Shown: piece after piece, positions 52,585 to 62,608 of the stretch
How positions within the stretch are numbered: the first letter of the stretch is position 1
Layout of the letters: the number at the start of each line of letters is the position of its first letter
Source of the DNA: UBA4582 sp965657335
GTDB taxonomy: Bacteria; Pseudomonadota; Gammaproteobacteria; Pseudomonadales; Azotimanducaceae
Length of the DNA stretch: 64,000 bases
Direction: 5' to 3'
NCBI GenBank assembly: GCA_965657335.1
Contig: CBFHOH010000015.1
Location: 1-64,000 of the forward strand
The notes under the pieces: generated by a model
The model's database searches: none
Told to the model about the DNA's origin: nothing
What the model saw: only the letters and a program-made list of their open reading frames with translations
Translations under genes and position numbers: made by a program

Positions 52585-53427
52585 TTAGTCCCATAGGGGT
52601 GATGAGCTTTTCATCAGTCGGTCCATTTTTAACATTCGCGCAACCGGCTTATCCGTCATCAGTACAGAGTCGCGCCAGAGTATTTCCGTTTGTGGGCTGT
52701 CGGATAGTCCGACGATGCGGCCGCTGCCCTTGTATTCCGTTTCCGCGAAAACTGGACCGTTGATAAACTCAATCTCAATCGCGCCATACAAACCTACAAA
52801 GGGCTTTGCAACTTGGGAGATTAACGCAACCTCTGGCGTGTCAAAAGCTCTGACTATCTGAGTGACAGGAAGTACCCTGCTGCCGAATTCATCGGAAGTT
52901 TTGTAGCATGTCAAAGGTTCTGTAATGACGCTAAGCTGCGCGTCTAAAAATGGTGTTTCAACGAAACAGCGTTGATCCTCACACTGCGCGCCGACCTCTA
53001 GATGCTTCAATATGCGCAACTCCGAGACGGGTCGAATAGACTCGAGCTTTTTACGTAGCTCTGATTCTCCATCGTGACCACCGCACGAGGCGGTGCCGGA
53101 CGCAACGATAGTACCGTCCTCTTTTTCCATCCAAACACTTGCTCGACGGATGGCGCCGACTTGCTCGGGCGCTGTTGCCAGACATCTGACGGGCTCTTGG
53201 TCGACTGTTGCGTTTCTGAAATACATTGAAAGGGTGCCCGTGTGCCAAAAATCGACACCGAACATTGCAAGCAGTAGGGGTGGAAATTGTTCCATATGTA
53301 TCGCGCCGGCAACTGTGCCTCCTCTGAAGCCCAGATCAGTTGCTGTCGCGTCGTCGTGAATGCCGCCTTTTTGGTGCGCAGCGGTGTTTACCGGTCTGCG
53401 CCATTCCCCTGTCATTGCTGCCTGCAT
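52585..53427 (-). CDS. Hot-dog fold (MaoC-like) protein
   Basis: A 280-residue protein. GIHDDATATDLGFRGGTVAG near residue 22 resembles the substrate motif of MaoC-like dehydratases, and ELRKKLESIRP and PVTQIVRAFDTPEVALI lie in a second half that may be another hot-dog domain. Start at ATG 53427 with AGGAG eight bases upstream. It is convergent with the SnoaL-like gene. An enoyl-CoA or thioester role is likely but unproven. Confidence 0.65.
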   Translation of the reverse strand: MQAAMTGEWRRPVNTAAHQKGGIHDDATATDLGFRGGTVAGAIHMEQFPPLLLAMFGVDFWHTGTLSMYFRNATVDQEPVRCLATAPEQVGAIRRASVWMEKEDGTIVASGTASCGGHDGESELRKKLESIRPVSELRILKHLEVGAQCEDQRCFVETPFLDAQLSVITEPLTCYKTSDEFGSRVLPVTQIVRAFDTPEVALISQVAKPFVGLYGAIEIEFINGPVFAETEYKGSGRIVGLSDSPQTEILWRDSVLMTDKPVARMLKMDRLMKSSSPLWD

Positions 53428-53533
53428 GCGGTGTACTCCTGTTTTTTTGCCCCTCAAGATTCAATCACTATCGGTTGGGCATGGCAACTATTGCGTATTT
53501 TCCGTTGTTGCGTGAACTAAGCTACAGTCAATA

Positions 53534-54559
53534 CTATTTCGTTGCCTCGGCAGTGTTTCCAACCATCATCGCGATAAGTTGTTCAAGCCGCTCGGATGAG
53601 CCTGATCTATCAGCCTGATAAATGACATGGTCGTTTGGACCGGCATTTGGGTTGAGAATAATGCCCCATAGCGGATCGATTTGATTGGGTAGCATTGAGT
53701 ATCTAACGTCGATGATGTGTAGTGGGTTGTCGGGGTCGATACCCAGATAATCGTTTGAGAACCAGTTAAACCTTTTAAGATCATCACTCTGTTGGGTTTT
53801 TGCTTTTAACCAGGGCAGGTCTCTGACTACATTGAGTTTTCTGATAGTGTCGCCCTCGAAGAGTTGCGGCTCGATGCCCATTCTATATCCATCTACATAA
53901 AATCGGTCCGGCGTCTCATAAACGACTTTCCATAGGAGCAAATTTCCAAAGCCAGGTTTTGCCTCTAATCTTGTGGGTGTGTGCCCGCGGCTTTGCGCGA
54001 GTTCCCAACCCTGCACTTCGGCGCGTTCCCGCTGCATGACTCCGATAAGCAAATAGCTGACGCCCCAAACCAAAGCGAATTTTGAAAAGATCGGGTTGGC
54101 TTTTCTGACACTCAAGATCACCAATACAATCAAGGGCACCGTAAATAGCGGGTCGACGACCGAGACGTTGTTCCACGCAATCCGCAAATCAGAGAAGGGC
54201 CACAGCAAGAGAGTGCCGTAGGTTGTGCATGCATCAAGCAGGGCGTGCGTTGAGTACCCGAGCAGACAGACCAAATACCCCTGCTTGAATGTCAGTGATT
54301 GTTTGTACAATCGATAAAAAAGCAGCGAGCAGATGAGTGCGCCGATTGGTACAAAAATAAGCGAGTGAGTGAATTGGCGATGGTACTCGAGAAACAGAAT
54401 GGGATCCGTAGGAGATTGGATGAGAACATCGATATCCGGCGCCATCCCAGCGATGCAACCTAGCCATGCCACGGTTTTTAATTGTTTACTTTTTACGACG
54501 TGCTTGTTGCTCGCTATCGGCAGCGACGCACCCAGCACACCTTGGCTTATCGGATCCAT
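53534..54559 (-). CDS. Membrane-bound metal-dependent hydrolase (DUF457/YdjM-like)
   Basis: A 341-residue inner-membrane protein with several spans at the N-terminal half and a soluble C-terminal part. Metal-binding motifs typical of DUF457 are visible: MAPDIDVL near residue 40, and HRQFTHSLIFVPIGA. Family members are called metal-dependent hydrolases and one is LexA-regulated, but enzymatic activity is little known. Confidence 0.85.
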   Translation of the reverse strand: MDPISQGVLGASLPIASNKHVVKSKQLKTVAWLGCIAGMAPDIDVLIQSPTDPILFLEYHRQFTHSLIFVPIGALICSLLFYRLYKQSLTFKQGYLVCLLGYSTHALLDACTTYGTLLLWPFSDLRIAWNNVSVVDPLFTVPLIVLVILSVRKANPIFSKFALVWGVSYLLIGVMQRERAEVQGWELAQSRGHTPTRLEAKPGFGNLLLWKVVYETPDRFYVDGYRMGIEPQLFEGDTIRKLNVVRDLPWLKAKTQQSDDLKRFNWFSNDYLGIDPDNPLHIIDVRYSMLPNQIDPLWGIILNPNAGPNDHVIYQADRSGSSERLEQLIAMMVGNTAEATK

Positions 54560-54620
54560 AGATGTATCTTCTCGATGAATTGTTTTCGTTCAGTAAAAAC
54601 TGGTGTCTGCTTGTTAAGGA

Positions 54621-56078
54621 TTAGGTGGTTGTCGGTTGCTTAATTGCCAAATTTCCCAACAGGCCGAGTCCAAGCGCAGCCATTGAAACAGATACAACAG
54701 GTGTGAGGTAGTTAAAAAAGGCGTAGGGGAGATAATCAAGCACAGGCACGCCAAGCGTCGCGGCGTAAAAAGCACCGGCCGTGGTCCAAGGAATAAGTCC
54801 GGTAGTCACTGTCGAACCTTCCTCGACGCTCCGGGACAACAGACTTGAGTCAAGCTTCATTGCGTCGAACGAACCCCTGAACAACTGGCAGTTCAGAATG
54901 ATGCTGATATATGCCTCACCCATTGCAATGTTGCCAACAAAGCCTGACGCAATGGTCAGCGCGATGAGCGATGTTGTGCGTTTAATCTGATTTATCATGC
55001 CGGAAAGTAACACCGCTAAAAATCCCCCGCCGAATAATACGCCGCCGAGGGCCAAAGCCATCAGCGAAAGTAGCAGCGTCCAGCTCATGCTTGTGATGCC
55101 CCCACGACCCAGCAAATTATCGATAGACTCAATACCAGTAGTACCCGGAGTGTTCGACCAGAGTGCATTGGCCACAGCGATAGAAGACGATTGTTGATAC
55201 GCGATAGCAATGATCGTTGCGGTAACGATGCTTGCGGTCATGCTCACTTGAGGAGAATATCGCTTAAGGCTCATGACTAACATGACCAAAAGTGGTAACA
55301 AGGTGATCACAGGGTTGAGCTTGTAAGTTTGATCTAGCGCGTCTCTGATCTCAGCAATGTTGGCGCTTGGTAAACGATTGTCGGCGTAGGATGCGCCTAT
55401 AACGAGTAAAATGACGGAGACAATCAGTAAGGTTGGAACTGTCGTGATTAACATCGTTCTAATGTGAGTATAGAGGTTCGTTTCTGCACTCATCGCGGCA
55501 AGATTCGTCGTATCCGAGACGGGAGACATTTTATCGCCAAATGTCGCGCCGGAGACGATCATGCCGGCTACAATGGGTAGTGGTATTTGCAGCGCCTCAC
55601 CAATGCCGATGAACACAACACCTAGTGTGCCCACCGTACCCCACGAGGTGCCTGTAGCAACAGACATCAGGCAGCAAAGTATGAGCCCGCTGAAAAGGAA
55701 AAACGAAGGCTCGAGTATTCCTAAACCATAATAAATCAACATGGCAATGGTGCCACTCTGCATGAAACTTGCGATGACCATGCCGATAAGGATGAAGATA
55801 TAAATTGCCGGTAACGCCCGGGTGATCGCTCGGCTCATCATGTCCTGAATATCTGCATAGCTGTATCGAAGCATCGCTGTGTTGGTGACAGCCCAGATCA
55901 GACAGGCAAAGATTATCGTGTGAAGACTGATGCCAAACACGAATAAGCCAAGCGAAATAAATCCGACAATTGGTAGAAAGCAAAACAATGCATGAAACAG
56001 ACTCGGTTGCCTTGCGTCGGGAGATGTTCTGGCTTGAGTGTCGGGCGTTTGCAATGCTGCGGAGTCAGATTTGGGCAT
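54621..56078 (-). CDS. Na+/H+ antiporter NhaC family protein
   Basis: A 485-residue membrane antiporter with about twelve spans. SGATFGDKMSPVSDTTNLA near residue 177 and GTSWGTVGTLGVVFIGIGEAL are NhaC signatures; other hydrophobic spans cover the protein. It exchanges sodium and protons, or a related organic anion, across the cytoplasmic membrane. A start at ATG 56078 gives a 30-residue hydrophilic lead. Confidence 0.9.
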   Translation of the reverse strand: MPKSDSAALQTPDTQARTSPDARQPSLFHALFCFLPIVGFISLGLFVFGISLHTIIFACLIWAVTNTAMLRYSYADIQDMMSRAITRALPAIYIFILIGMVIASFMQSGTIAMLIYYGLGILEPSFFLFSGLILCCLMSVATGTSWGTVGTLGVVFIGIGEALQIPLPIVAGMIVSGATFGDKMSPVSDTTNLAAMSAETNLYTHIRTMLITTVPTLLIVSVILLVIGASYADNRLPSANIAEIRDALDQTYKLNPVITLLPLLVMLVMSLKRYSPQVSMTASIVTATIIAIAYQQSSSIAVANALWSNTPGTTGIESIDNLLGRGGITSMSWTLLLSLMALALGGVLFGGGFLAVLLSGMINQIKRTTSLIALTIASGFVGNIAMGEAYISIILNCQLFRGSFDAMKLDSSLLSRSVEEGSTVTTGLIPWTTAGAFYAATLGVPVLDYLPYAFFNYLTPVVSVSMAALGLGLLGNLAIKQPTTT

Positions 56079-56331
56079 CAGGGTTGAGTCCTTAACGGGT
56101 TGAATGATGAGTCGCCAGCGGTTTCAACACAGGGTATCAATGGTAATTGACGACCGCAATTCATCTGCCTGGCCGTTTTTAATCTGCGAATTGTACCCGT
56201 CTGTCGGTAGAATTCCTGACTTCATTTGTTTTTGCCATTACGATAGAGGTGTGATCGCACGCTTAGGTCATACAGGCTGGCTGCAAATGCGTAAAAAGTC
56301 TATGAACTCACAAAGTGTCAAAGGTGTAACT

Positions 56332-56892
56332 ATGATTCGATTTCTGATTGCGGCGGTATCAATTCTATCGTTTGGCGGGCTCCTGAGCGGGTGTGTGCAG
56401 GGTGCCGGTGGTGCCGGTGATTCGACCGCGAATATGGCATCGATAAGTGATGGCAAGTACAAACGTCCGTCAGACGCCGAAATCAAGTCAATGCTGACGC
56501 CCTTGCAATATGATGTTACCCAGCATGAAGGCACTGAGCGCCCCTACAGCAATGATTATTGGGAGCAAAAAGATGAGGGTATCTATGTTGATATTGTCAG
56601 CGGTGAGCCCTTATTTAGCTCTACGCACAAATATGACTCGAAGACAGGATGGCCGAGCTTCTACCGCGCGATCGATGATCGTTTCATAGTCGAGAAAAAA
56701 GACTATAAAATGATACTGCCTCGCACCGAGATTCGTAGCGCGATCGGTGATTCGCATCTGGGCCACGTGTTTAACGACGGTCCCAGACCTACTGGTTTGC
56801 GCTATTGCATGAACTCGGCGTCGTTAAGGTTTATTCCTCGGGCCGCATTAGCCGAAGAGGGCTATGGCGATTACGCCACGCTATTCAAGTAA
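56332..56892 (+). CDS. msrB: Lipoprotein methionine-R-sulfoxide reductase (MsrB)
   Basis: Reduces methionine-R-sulfoxide in envelope proteins. The signal peptide ends in LLSGC with Cys21 lipidated. The MsrB domain follows: PLQYDVTQHEGTERPYSNDY, GWPSFYRAI, and the catalytic Cys in LRYCMNSASLRF. The zinc-binding Cys pairs of canonical MsrB are absent, as in some other members. Start at ATG 56332 (AGGTG six bases upstream); the frame is open upstream to 56104 but those codons are probably leader. It is convergent with the aminotransferase gene. Confidence 0.88.
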   Translation: MIRFLIAAVSILSFGGLLSGCVQGAGGAGDSTANMASISDGKYKRPSDAEIKSMLTPLQYDVTQHEGTERPYSNDYWEQKDEGIYVDIVSGEPLFSSTHKYDSKTGWPSFYRAIDDRFIVEKKDYKMILPRTEIRSAIGDSHLGHVFNDGPRPTGLRYCMNSASLRFIPRAALAEEGYGDYATLFK

Positions 56893-56924
56893 ACCGTGTC
56901 AAGCGGTTCGACGCAGATAGCGTG

Positions 56925-58244
56925 TCACTTTGACGAGATATCTGCCAATGCCTTTTCAAGGGCGTTGGCTATGAGGTCTATCTCCGTTTCACCGATAATG
57001 TACGGGGCACCGATACATAAAATATCTCTGTACTCTCCCGTGCCGCCTGGATAAAAAAACACGCCCGCTTCGATCGCCGCTGACATCATCCTACTGGTGA
57101 TATCCTCGCTCTCTGCAAACGGTTCTAGGGTGTCCCGATTTTTGACTACTTCGATACCAATGAGCATGCCTTGTCCCCTGATCTCAGCAACCAGAGGATG
57201 CTGAGAAAACTGATCCTGAAGACGGTTGAGCAAAGCGGCGCCGGTCGACCTGCACTTTTCAAGTAGTGATTCCCGTCTTAGAATCTCCAGCACGCAAGTT
57301 GCTGCGGCACAGGATTGGGGTAATGCACCGAAAGTGTGGAACATGACCTGCAGACCGCTGGCACTTATTGAATCGGAGATCTCTTCTCTGCCATAAACAC
57401 CGGCAATCGCGGCGTAACCACCGGCCATGCCCTTACCAGCAACCATCAAATCGGCTTCGATACCGAAGGTTTCGCAACCAAACTTATCGCCGGTGCGTCC
57501 GAAACCGGTCATAACCTCATCCATAATCAGCAGAATGCCATTATCTTTTAGAATTTTTTGTGCCTGTTCCCAATAGCCTGGCGGCGCCATGATTGCGCCG
57601 CCACTTGAGCCATTCATCGGTTCGGCTATGAGCGCAGCGATATTTTCAGGCCCGACCGATGCAATCGTCTGTTTCAAATCATCAATATAATAGTCTGTTG
57701 CATCCTCGTGGTATCGACCGAGTGGACACCTAAGTGGGTTCGGGGTTTTGATTTGGTGATATGTGTCGAGGATGGACTCAAGGCCTTTTTTGCGACTTGC
57801 ATGACCGGAAATCGCGGCGGTGGTGATCGTTGTGCCATGGTAAGAAAGACTGCGCGACAATATCTTGTTGCGTTTCGGGTTACCTTGGCTAGCGTGATAC
57901 TGAATTGCTATTTTAACGGCAGCCTCATTGGCCTCTGAGCCGCCTGAGGCTAGATGAATGCGATTGAGATGTGGGGGTAGCCAATGTTCTGTCAGTTCTT
58001 TGATTAAATTCTCTCGTTCGGGTGTGAGCCAGAGCGGAATGACAAAAGAGGCGTTAACCAGAGCATCTCTGACCGCATTGGCCACCTCCTGTCGGCCATG
58101 GCCAATGTTTGCAACGACGGCGCCACCGGCAGCATCGAGAATTTTTTTACCATCTTTGCGGTATAAATATGCGCCCTCTGCATGGGTGATTTCGATGGGA
58201 GTTTGGGCCGGTAAAAACGGCCATTTAACATTTTGCTCGGACAT
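56925..58244 (-). CDS. Class III (omega) aminotransferase
   Basis: A 439-residue PLP-dependent aminotransferase. ASGGSEANEAAVKIAIQYH near residue 105 binds PLP phosphate; the Asp of LIMDEVMTGFGRTG near residue 238 and PLP lysine in MVAGKGMAGGYAA near residue 270 are conserved. It transfers amino groups from omega-amino acids, diamines or GABA-like donors. Diverges from the acyl-CoA dehydrogenase gene. Confidence 0.92.
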   Translation of the reverse strand: MSEQNVKWPFLPAQTPIEITHAEGAYLYRKDGKKILDAAGGAVVANIGHGRQEVANAVRDALVNASFVIPLWLTPERENLIKELTEHWLPPHLNRIHLASGGSEANEAAVKIAIQYHASQGNPKRNKILSRSLSYHGTTITTAAISGHASRKKGLESILDTYHQIKTPNPLRCPLGRYHEDATDYYIDDLKQTIASVGPENIAALIAEPMNGSSGGAIMAPPGYWEQAQKILKDNGILLIMDEVMTGFGRTGDKFGCETFGIEADLMVAGKGMAGGYAAIAGVYGREEISDSISASGLQVMFHTFGALPQSCAAATCVLEILRRESLLEKCRSTGAALLNRLQDQFSQHPLVAEIRGQGMLIGIEVVKNRDTLEPFAESEDITSRMMSAAIEAGVFFYPGGTGEYRDILCIGAPYIIGETEIDLIANALEKALADISSK

Positions 58245-58358
58245 GCTTTGTTTTGCCTTCGTTTTTAAACCGGGATGAGATTTCGCGGAGCTTCAGCGGC
58301 TAGAAAGAATAATGCACTCAATTGCAATATTAGGAAACTGTAATCAAGGTTATATCAA

Positions 58359-58388
58359 TTGTTGTGTCATGCACGTCCGGTGTATAGT
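58359..58388 (+). promoter_or_regulatory. Possible promoter of the acyl-CoA dehydrogenase operon
   Basis: TTGTTG (58359-58364), 18-base spacer, TATAGT (58383-58388), about 65 bases upstream of the dehydrogenase ATG. The -35 box is weak, so this is only a candidate. Confidence 0.3.
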
Positions 58389-58451
58389 TTTAAATCGCTT
58401 CGATAGAATGTAAGCAAATTTCAAATATTTTTAACGAATAGGAAACCAACC

Positions 58452-59723
58452 ATGGATCATGATATTCCGGCTGACCTTCAGGCTTACTTGGCTGAACTTG
58501 ATGAATTTATCGAGAACGAAATTATTCCGTTGGAACAAAAAGATGACAATATTCGCTTCTTTGATCACCGACGCGAGGACGCCAGAACTGATTGGGAACG
58601 TGGTGGATTGCCCAATGATGAGTGGGAGGCCTTGCTTGAAACAGCCAAAGCTACGGCTGACGCCGCGGGTCACTTCAGGTATGCATTGTCCTCTGAATAC
58701 GGCGGCAAGAATGGTAACAACCTCGACATGGCGATTATTCGCGAGCACTTAGCAACGCGAGGGCTTGGTTTACATAACGATCTACAAAACGAACATTCTA
58801 TCGTCGGTAATAGTGTAGGGCTGTTGTTGATGCTTAATTATGGCACGCCCGAACAACAAGCAGAGTGGGTACCTGAAATGCTTGAGCGAAAGCGGGGCTT
58901 TGCATTTGGTATCACTGAACCAGACCATGGGTCCGATGCAACGCATATGGAAACGACGGCGGTCCGTGATGGTGATGGATGGCGGATTAATGGTGCAAAA
59001 ACATGGAATACCGGTATTCACAAAGCGCCTTATGACATGATCATGGCAAGAACCAGTGGCAAAGCCGGCGATGGCATGGGTATCACAGCGTTTTTGGTGC
59101 CTATGAATTCTGAAGGTCTTAAGATTGAGGAAATGCTCTGGACCTTCAATATGCCGACTGATCACGGCACGGTGTCGTTAAATGAAGTTTATGTGGATAA
59201 CAATGCCATCTTTGGCGGCGAGGGACGCGGCTTGCAGGTCGTTCAGCATTTCTTTAATGAGAACAGAATCAGACAGGCAGCCTCGAGTCTTGGTGCCGCA
59301 CAATTTTGTATCAACGAGTCGGTTAAATATGCTCAGGAGCGTAAGCCTTTTGGAAAGCCATTGGCTGTCAACCAAGGTGTACAGTTTCCTTTAGTCGAGC
59401 TCCAGTCGCAGGCGGAAATGCTACGGGCGCTGATTCACAAGACGGCATGGCAGATGGATAAATACGGCAATTTTGAAGTCTCCGATAAGGTATCTATGTG
59501 TAACTATATTGCTAACCGGTTGTGCTGTGACGCAGCTGACCGAGCAATGCAAACCCATGGCGGGCTAGGTTATTCCAGGCACAAGCCGTTCGAACATATA
59601 TATCGCCATCACCGTCGATATAGAATCACCGAAGGCGCAGAAGAAATTCAAATGCGTCGGATCGCTGGATATATGTTTGGCTTCATGAATCAACAGAAAC
59701 CCAAGGGTGTGACGGACGATTAG
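58452..59723 (+). CDS. Acyl-CoA dehydrogenase
   Basis: A 423-residue FAD-dependent dehydrogenase that introduces the alpha-beta double bond into acyl-CoA. FAFGITEPDHGSDATHMET and GDGWRINGAKTWNTGI are flavin and substrate-binding segments; QTHGGLGYSRHKPFEHIYRHHR and RITEGAEEIQMRRIAGYMFG are the C-terminal signature. Start at ATG 58452. It is followed two bases later by a phosphotransferase-like gene, as in ACAD10/11 where the two are fused. Confidence 0.93.
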   Translation: MDHDIPADLQAYLAELDEFIENEIIPLEQKDDNIRFFDHRREDARTDWERGGLPNDEWEALLETAKATADAAGHFRYALSSEYGGKNGNNLDMAIIREHLATRGLGLHNDLQNEHSIVGNSVGLLLMLNYGTPEQQAEWVPEMLERKRGFAFGITEPDHGSDATHMETTAVRDGDGWRINGAKTWNTGIHKAPYDMIMARTSGKAGDGMGITAFLVPMNSEGLKIEEMLWTFNMPTDHGTVSLNEVYVDNNAIFGGEGRGLQVVQHFFNENRIRQAASSLGAAQFCINESVKYAQERKPFGKPLAVNQGVQFPLVELQSQAEMLRALIHKTAWQMDKYGNFEVSDKVSMCNYIANRLCCDAADRAMQTHGGLGYSRHKPFEHIYRHHRRYRITEGAEEIQMRRIAGYMFGFMNQQKPKGVTDD

Positions 59724-59724
59724 T

Positions 59725-61155
59725 ATGCCGAACGCTGATGTTGATAAAAAAGATCTTGATCTGGCGATTGGCCAGGTTCTCGATCGGCATGTGGCTGCGT
59801 GCCGGAGGCTCATCGGTGTAGAAAGATTATCCGGCGGGGCAAGCCAGGAGACTTACCGAATCACAATCGAAACCGATGATGGAGAGCAACTACTGGCGAT
59901 GCGAAGAGCCGCGGGTGGTGTCAAAGTTGAACCCGTGCCTGGCCATCCCGGGCTTGATGTTGAGGCCCTGTTGATGCAATGCGCGCACGCTGCCTCGGTG
60001 CCAGTACCAGAAGTCTATTATGTTCTTCAAGATGAAGACGGGTTGGGTGATGGTTTCATTATGTCTTGGCTGGAAGGTGAAGCGTTAGGCGCAAGAATCA
60101 ACCGAGCGCCGCAGTATAGTGCTGTCAGAGAATCATTGGCGTATGAATGTGGTAAAAACCTAGCGCGCATCCATCAGATCGACGTCGTAGCGACTGGTCT
60201 TGATAAAAAGCTTGCTGAGATTTCCCCTAGGGAGTTTGTCGAGCAAACCTGGAACAGATATATCGAGTTCAATTCTCCGTGGCCGATGATTGACTACACC
60301 GCGCAATGGCTGCTAGAGAATGTGCCGACCGATGAAGGGTTCTGTCTGGTCCATAACGATTTTCGAAACGGCAATTTCATGATCAACGAGGAAGGCATCA
60401 TTGCTGTGCTTGACTGGGAATTAGCCCATATTGGTGACCCAATGCGTGACTTGGGGTGGATCTGCGTAAATTCTTGGCGTTTTGGTAGTGCGGGACCTGT
60501 CGGTGGCTTTGGTGAATATGAAGATCTCTTTCGTGGTTATGAAGAAGTTACTGGTACCAGCATTGACAAGGATCGCGTCAAGTATTGGGAAGTTTTTGGA
60601 TCTTTCTGGTGGGCCGTCGGGTGTCTTGGCATGGCGGAACATTACCGAACAGGACCTGACAAAACAGTTGAGCGGCCCGGTATCGGTCGTCGCTCCTCGG
60701 AGTGTCAAATCGACTGCGTGAACTTGCTGATACCAGGAGAGGTTCATGTAATTGCACCTGACTCCGGGTACGACAATCTTGATATGCCGCGAACTGACGA
60801 ACTGATCAGCAGTGTAAGGGACTTTTTGCGAACAGAAGTCATGGCGGAAACGGCAGGTAGAACAAACTTTATGGCAAGGGTGGCCTCCAATTCACTTGAT
60901 ATTGTCCTGCGTGAACTCGAACTGGGCGCGCAGGCAAAACAACAGGAACTCGAAGGTCTTAGGTTGCTTTTGGGTGAACAGGATGACACGGTTGGCTTGG
61001 GAGCATTACGGTGGCAATTAACCCGTAAGCTTCGTAGTGGTGAACAGCCGTTGCAGGACGCGCAGTTGCAGCATCATTTAAGGCAAACGGTGACAAACCA
61101 GATCGCGATTGATCAGCCGAGATATTCAGGCTTGAAAACAGCCTTGGGCAACTAA
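59725..61155 (+). CDS. Phosphotransferase family protein (APH-like), ACAD11-type partner
   Basis: A 476-residue protein with an aminoglycoside-phosphotransferase-like kinase domain in the first 330 residues: RLSGGASQETYRI, FIMSWLEGEALG, catalytic VHNDFRNGNFMI and VLDWELAHIGDP. The last 130 residues are a helical region rich in Glu and Gln. It begins two bases after the acyl-CoA dehydrogenase stop. In ACAD10/11 proteins a kinase and dehydrogenase of this type act on 4-hydroxy acyl-CoAs, which suggests the same use here. Confidence 0.85.
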   Translation: MPNADVDKKDLDLAIGQVLDRHVAACRRLIGVERLSGGASQETYRITIETDDGEQLLAMRRAAGGVKVEPVPGHPGLDVEALLMQCAHAASVPVPEVYYVLQDEDGLGDGFIMSWLEGEALGARINRAPQYSAVRESLAYECGKNLARIHQIDVVATGLDKKLAEISPREFVEQTWNRYIEFNSPWPMIDYTAQWLLENVPTDEGFCLVHNDFRNGNFMINEEGIIAVLDWELAHIGDPMRDLGWICVNSWRFGSAGPVGGFGEYEDLFRGYEEVTGTSIDKDRVKYWEVFGSFWWAVGCLGMAEHYRTGPDKTVERPGIGRRSSECQIDCVNLLIPGEVHVIAPDSGYDNLDMPRTDELISSVRDFLRTEVMAETAGRTNFMARVASNSLDIVLRELELGAQAKQQELEGLRLLLGEQDDTVGLGALRWQLTRKLRSGEQPLQDAQLQHHLRQTVTNQIAIDQPRYSGLKTALGN

Positions 61156-61161
61156 GGTGAG

Positions 61162-62454
61162 TTAAAGGCAGCCGTCGGCGCAGACTGCTTGAAGGTGAGC
61201 CGCGAGTTCGGATACAGAATGAATCCCTAGTCCCGCAAGCCCGCCGACAACGGTGCCGTTAATCCTGATAAATTGGAGATCTTTACCAATCTGGATTTCA
61301 ATTCGTTCCGATGTTGATGTCGGGTCCCAACTCTCAATAGTTTGGCTGATCAGATTAGCAACTTCATGGCCATAGCTGTCGAGCAGATAGCGGGCGCTGT
61401 CTTCGGCCCAACCGTTGATTTTTTCTGCCAGCTTATCGTCAGCAAGAATAGATCGACCAAATTTTTCGACGGCTTCCTGAATGGCTTTTTTAAGCTCTGC
61501 GTCGGGCGTCTCGCTTTGTTCGAGTAATGCCCTTTTGATGTCGCTCCACAGTGAACCGGTGAAATCGCGAACGGCGACCTGCTGCAACAGATCCTCTTTT
61601 ATCGAAATCTCTTTTTCCTTGATGTCGTCAGAATATTTCAGATCTTCCATAAACTCATTGCTCATTTGAACGAGTCGAACACGCATTGGATGGAATATGT
61701 CGACTTGCATCTCGTAGAGCGCCTTGCTCGTAGATTTCATGATCTTTCGATAAACGGCTTTGTCGAGTGAGTTAGGGAACCACCACGGTGTTTCCTGTTG
61801 TATTTTTTCTCGCAGTTGATCATCTGAATCTTCCAGCACACCAAGTGCAATTTTTACGCCTGCGTCAAAAGCGGCCTGCTGCCTTCTGCCTGAAGTAAGA
61901 AAAGTAAGTACGTCGCCGATAAGCGGTGCGAATGATGTTTCGCGAATTTTGTTTTCGAGCTTGCGCTCGATCATCGCTTGAATATCCTTGTCGTTCATCA
62001 CCCTGACTACGCCCGCAATACCATCAGTGATTTGTTCGGCAACAGCGCTTGAATTCGCTGGCTCGATAATCCATGCAGCAACGCGTCGACTCAGATCCAT
62101 CGACCGAATTTTGCCCGTAATGACTTCCTCGGATAGAAAGTTTTGCTGCACGAATATGCCGAATTGATCGGCGATCGTGTTCTTCCTGTTTGGGATGATT
62201 GCCGTATGGGGTATTTTGAGGCCCATGGGGTAACGGAAAAGCGCGGTGACAGCAAACCAGTCAGCGAGTGCGCCCACCATGGCAGCCTCTGAGGTAGCCT
62301 GAATATAGGGCATGACTGCATGCAGATGCGAGAACACGCTGGAAACAATGTAAATTATTGTCACAAGCAGAAACAAGCCTGAGGCGAGGCGCTTCATCTT
62401 GTGTAGTTCGGCCTGTTTTTCCAATTCGAGTTCTGTAAAGTTTTCCAAAAACAT
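61162..62454 (-). CDS. DUF445 membrane-associated protein
   Basis: A 430-residue DUF445 protein. A membrane span lies near residue 30 (ASGLFLLVTIIYIVSSVF). EAAMVGALADWFAVTALFRYPMG is the family signature, and PHTAIIPNRKNTIADQFGIFVQQNFLSEE follows. The rest is helical. The function is unknown, though an envelope role is likely. Start taken at ATG 62454; TTG 62481 and ATG 62397 are alternatives. It is convergent with the phosphotransferase gene (seven bases apart). Confidence 0.82.
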   Translation of the reverse strand: MFLENFTELELEKQAELHKMKRLASGLFLLVTIIYIVSSVFSHLHAVMPYIQATSEAAMVGALADWFAVTALFRYPMGLKIPHTAIIPNRKNTIADQFGIFVQQNFLSEEVITGKIRSMDLSRRVAAWIIEPANSSAVAEQITDGIAGVVRVMNDKDIQAMIERKLENKIRETSFAPLIGDVLTFLTSGRRQQAAFDAGVKIALGVLEDSDDQLREKIQQETPWWFPNSLDKAVYRKIMKSTSKALYEMQVDIFHPMRVRLVQMSNEFMEDLKYSDDIKEKEISIKEDLLQQVAVRDFTGSLWSDIKRALLEQSETPDAELKKAIQEAVEKFGRSILADDKLAEKINGWAEDSARYLLDSYGHEVANLISQTIESWDPTSTSERIEIQIGKDLQFIRINGTVVGGLAGLGIHSVSELAAHLQAVCADGCL

Positions 62455-62608
62455 AACGCGGTAGGACCATCGGAGAGGCAATGGGGATCAGCGTGTATTT
62501 TAGAGCAATCTGATGCGTTAATGTAGTCGACTTGGCGCGTCAATGGTTGCAACCATCGCAGTAGCTGTGGTCCCATTGGGACATTAAATTCTCAAGACGG
62601 AGTATTAG

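Noticed and set aside
56104..56331. N-terminal extension of MsrB
   Set aside because: Would bury the lipoprotein signal peptide; the ATG at 56332 has a ribosome site directly upstream.
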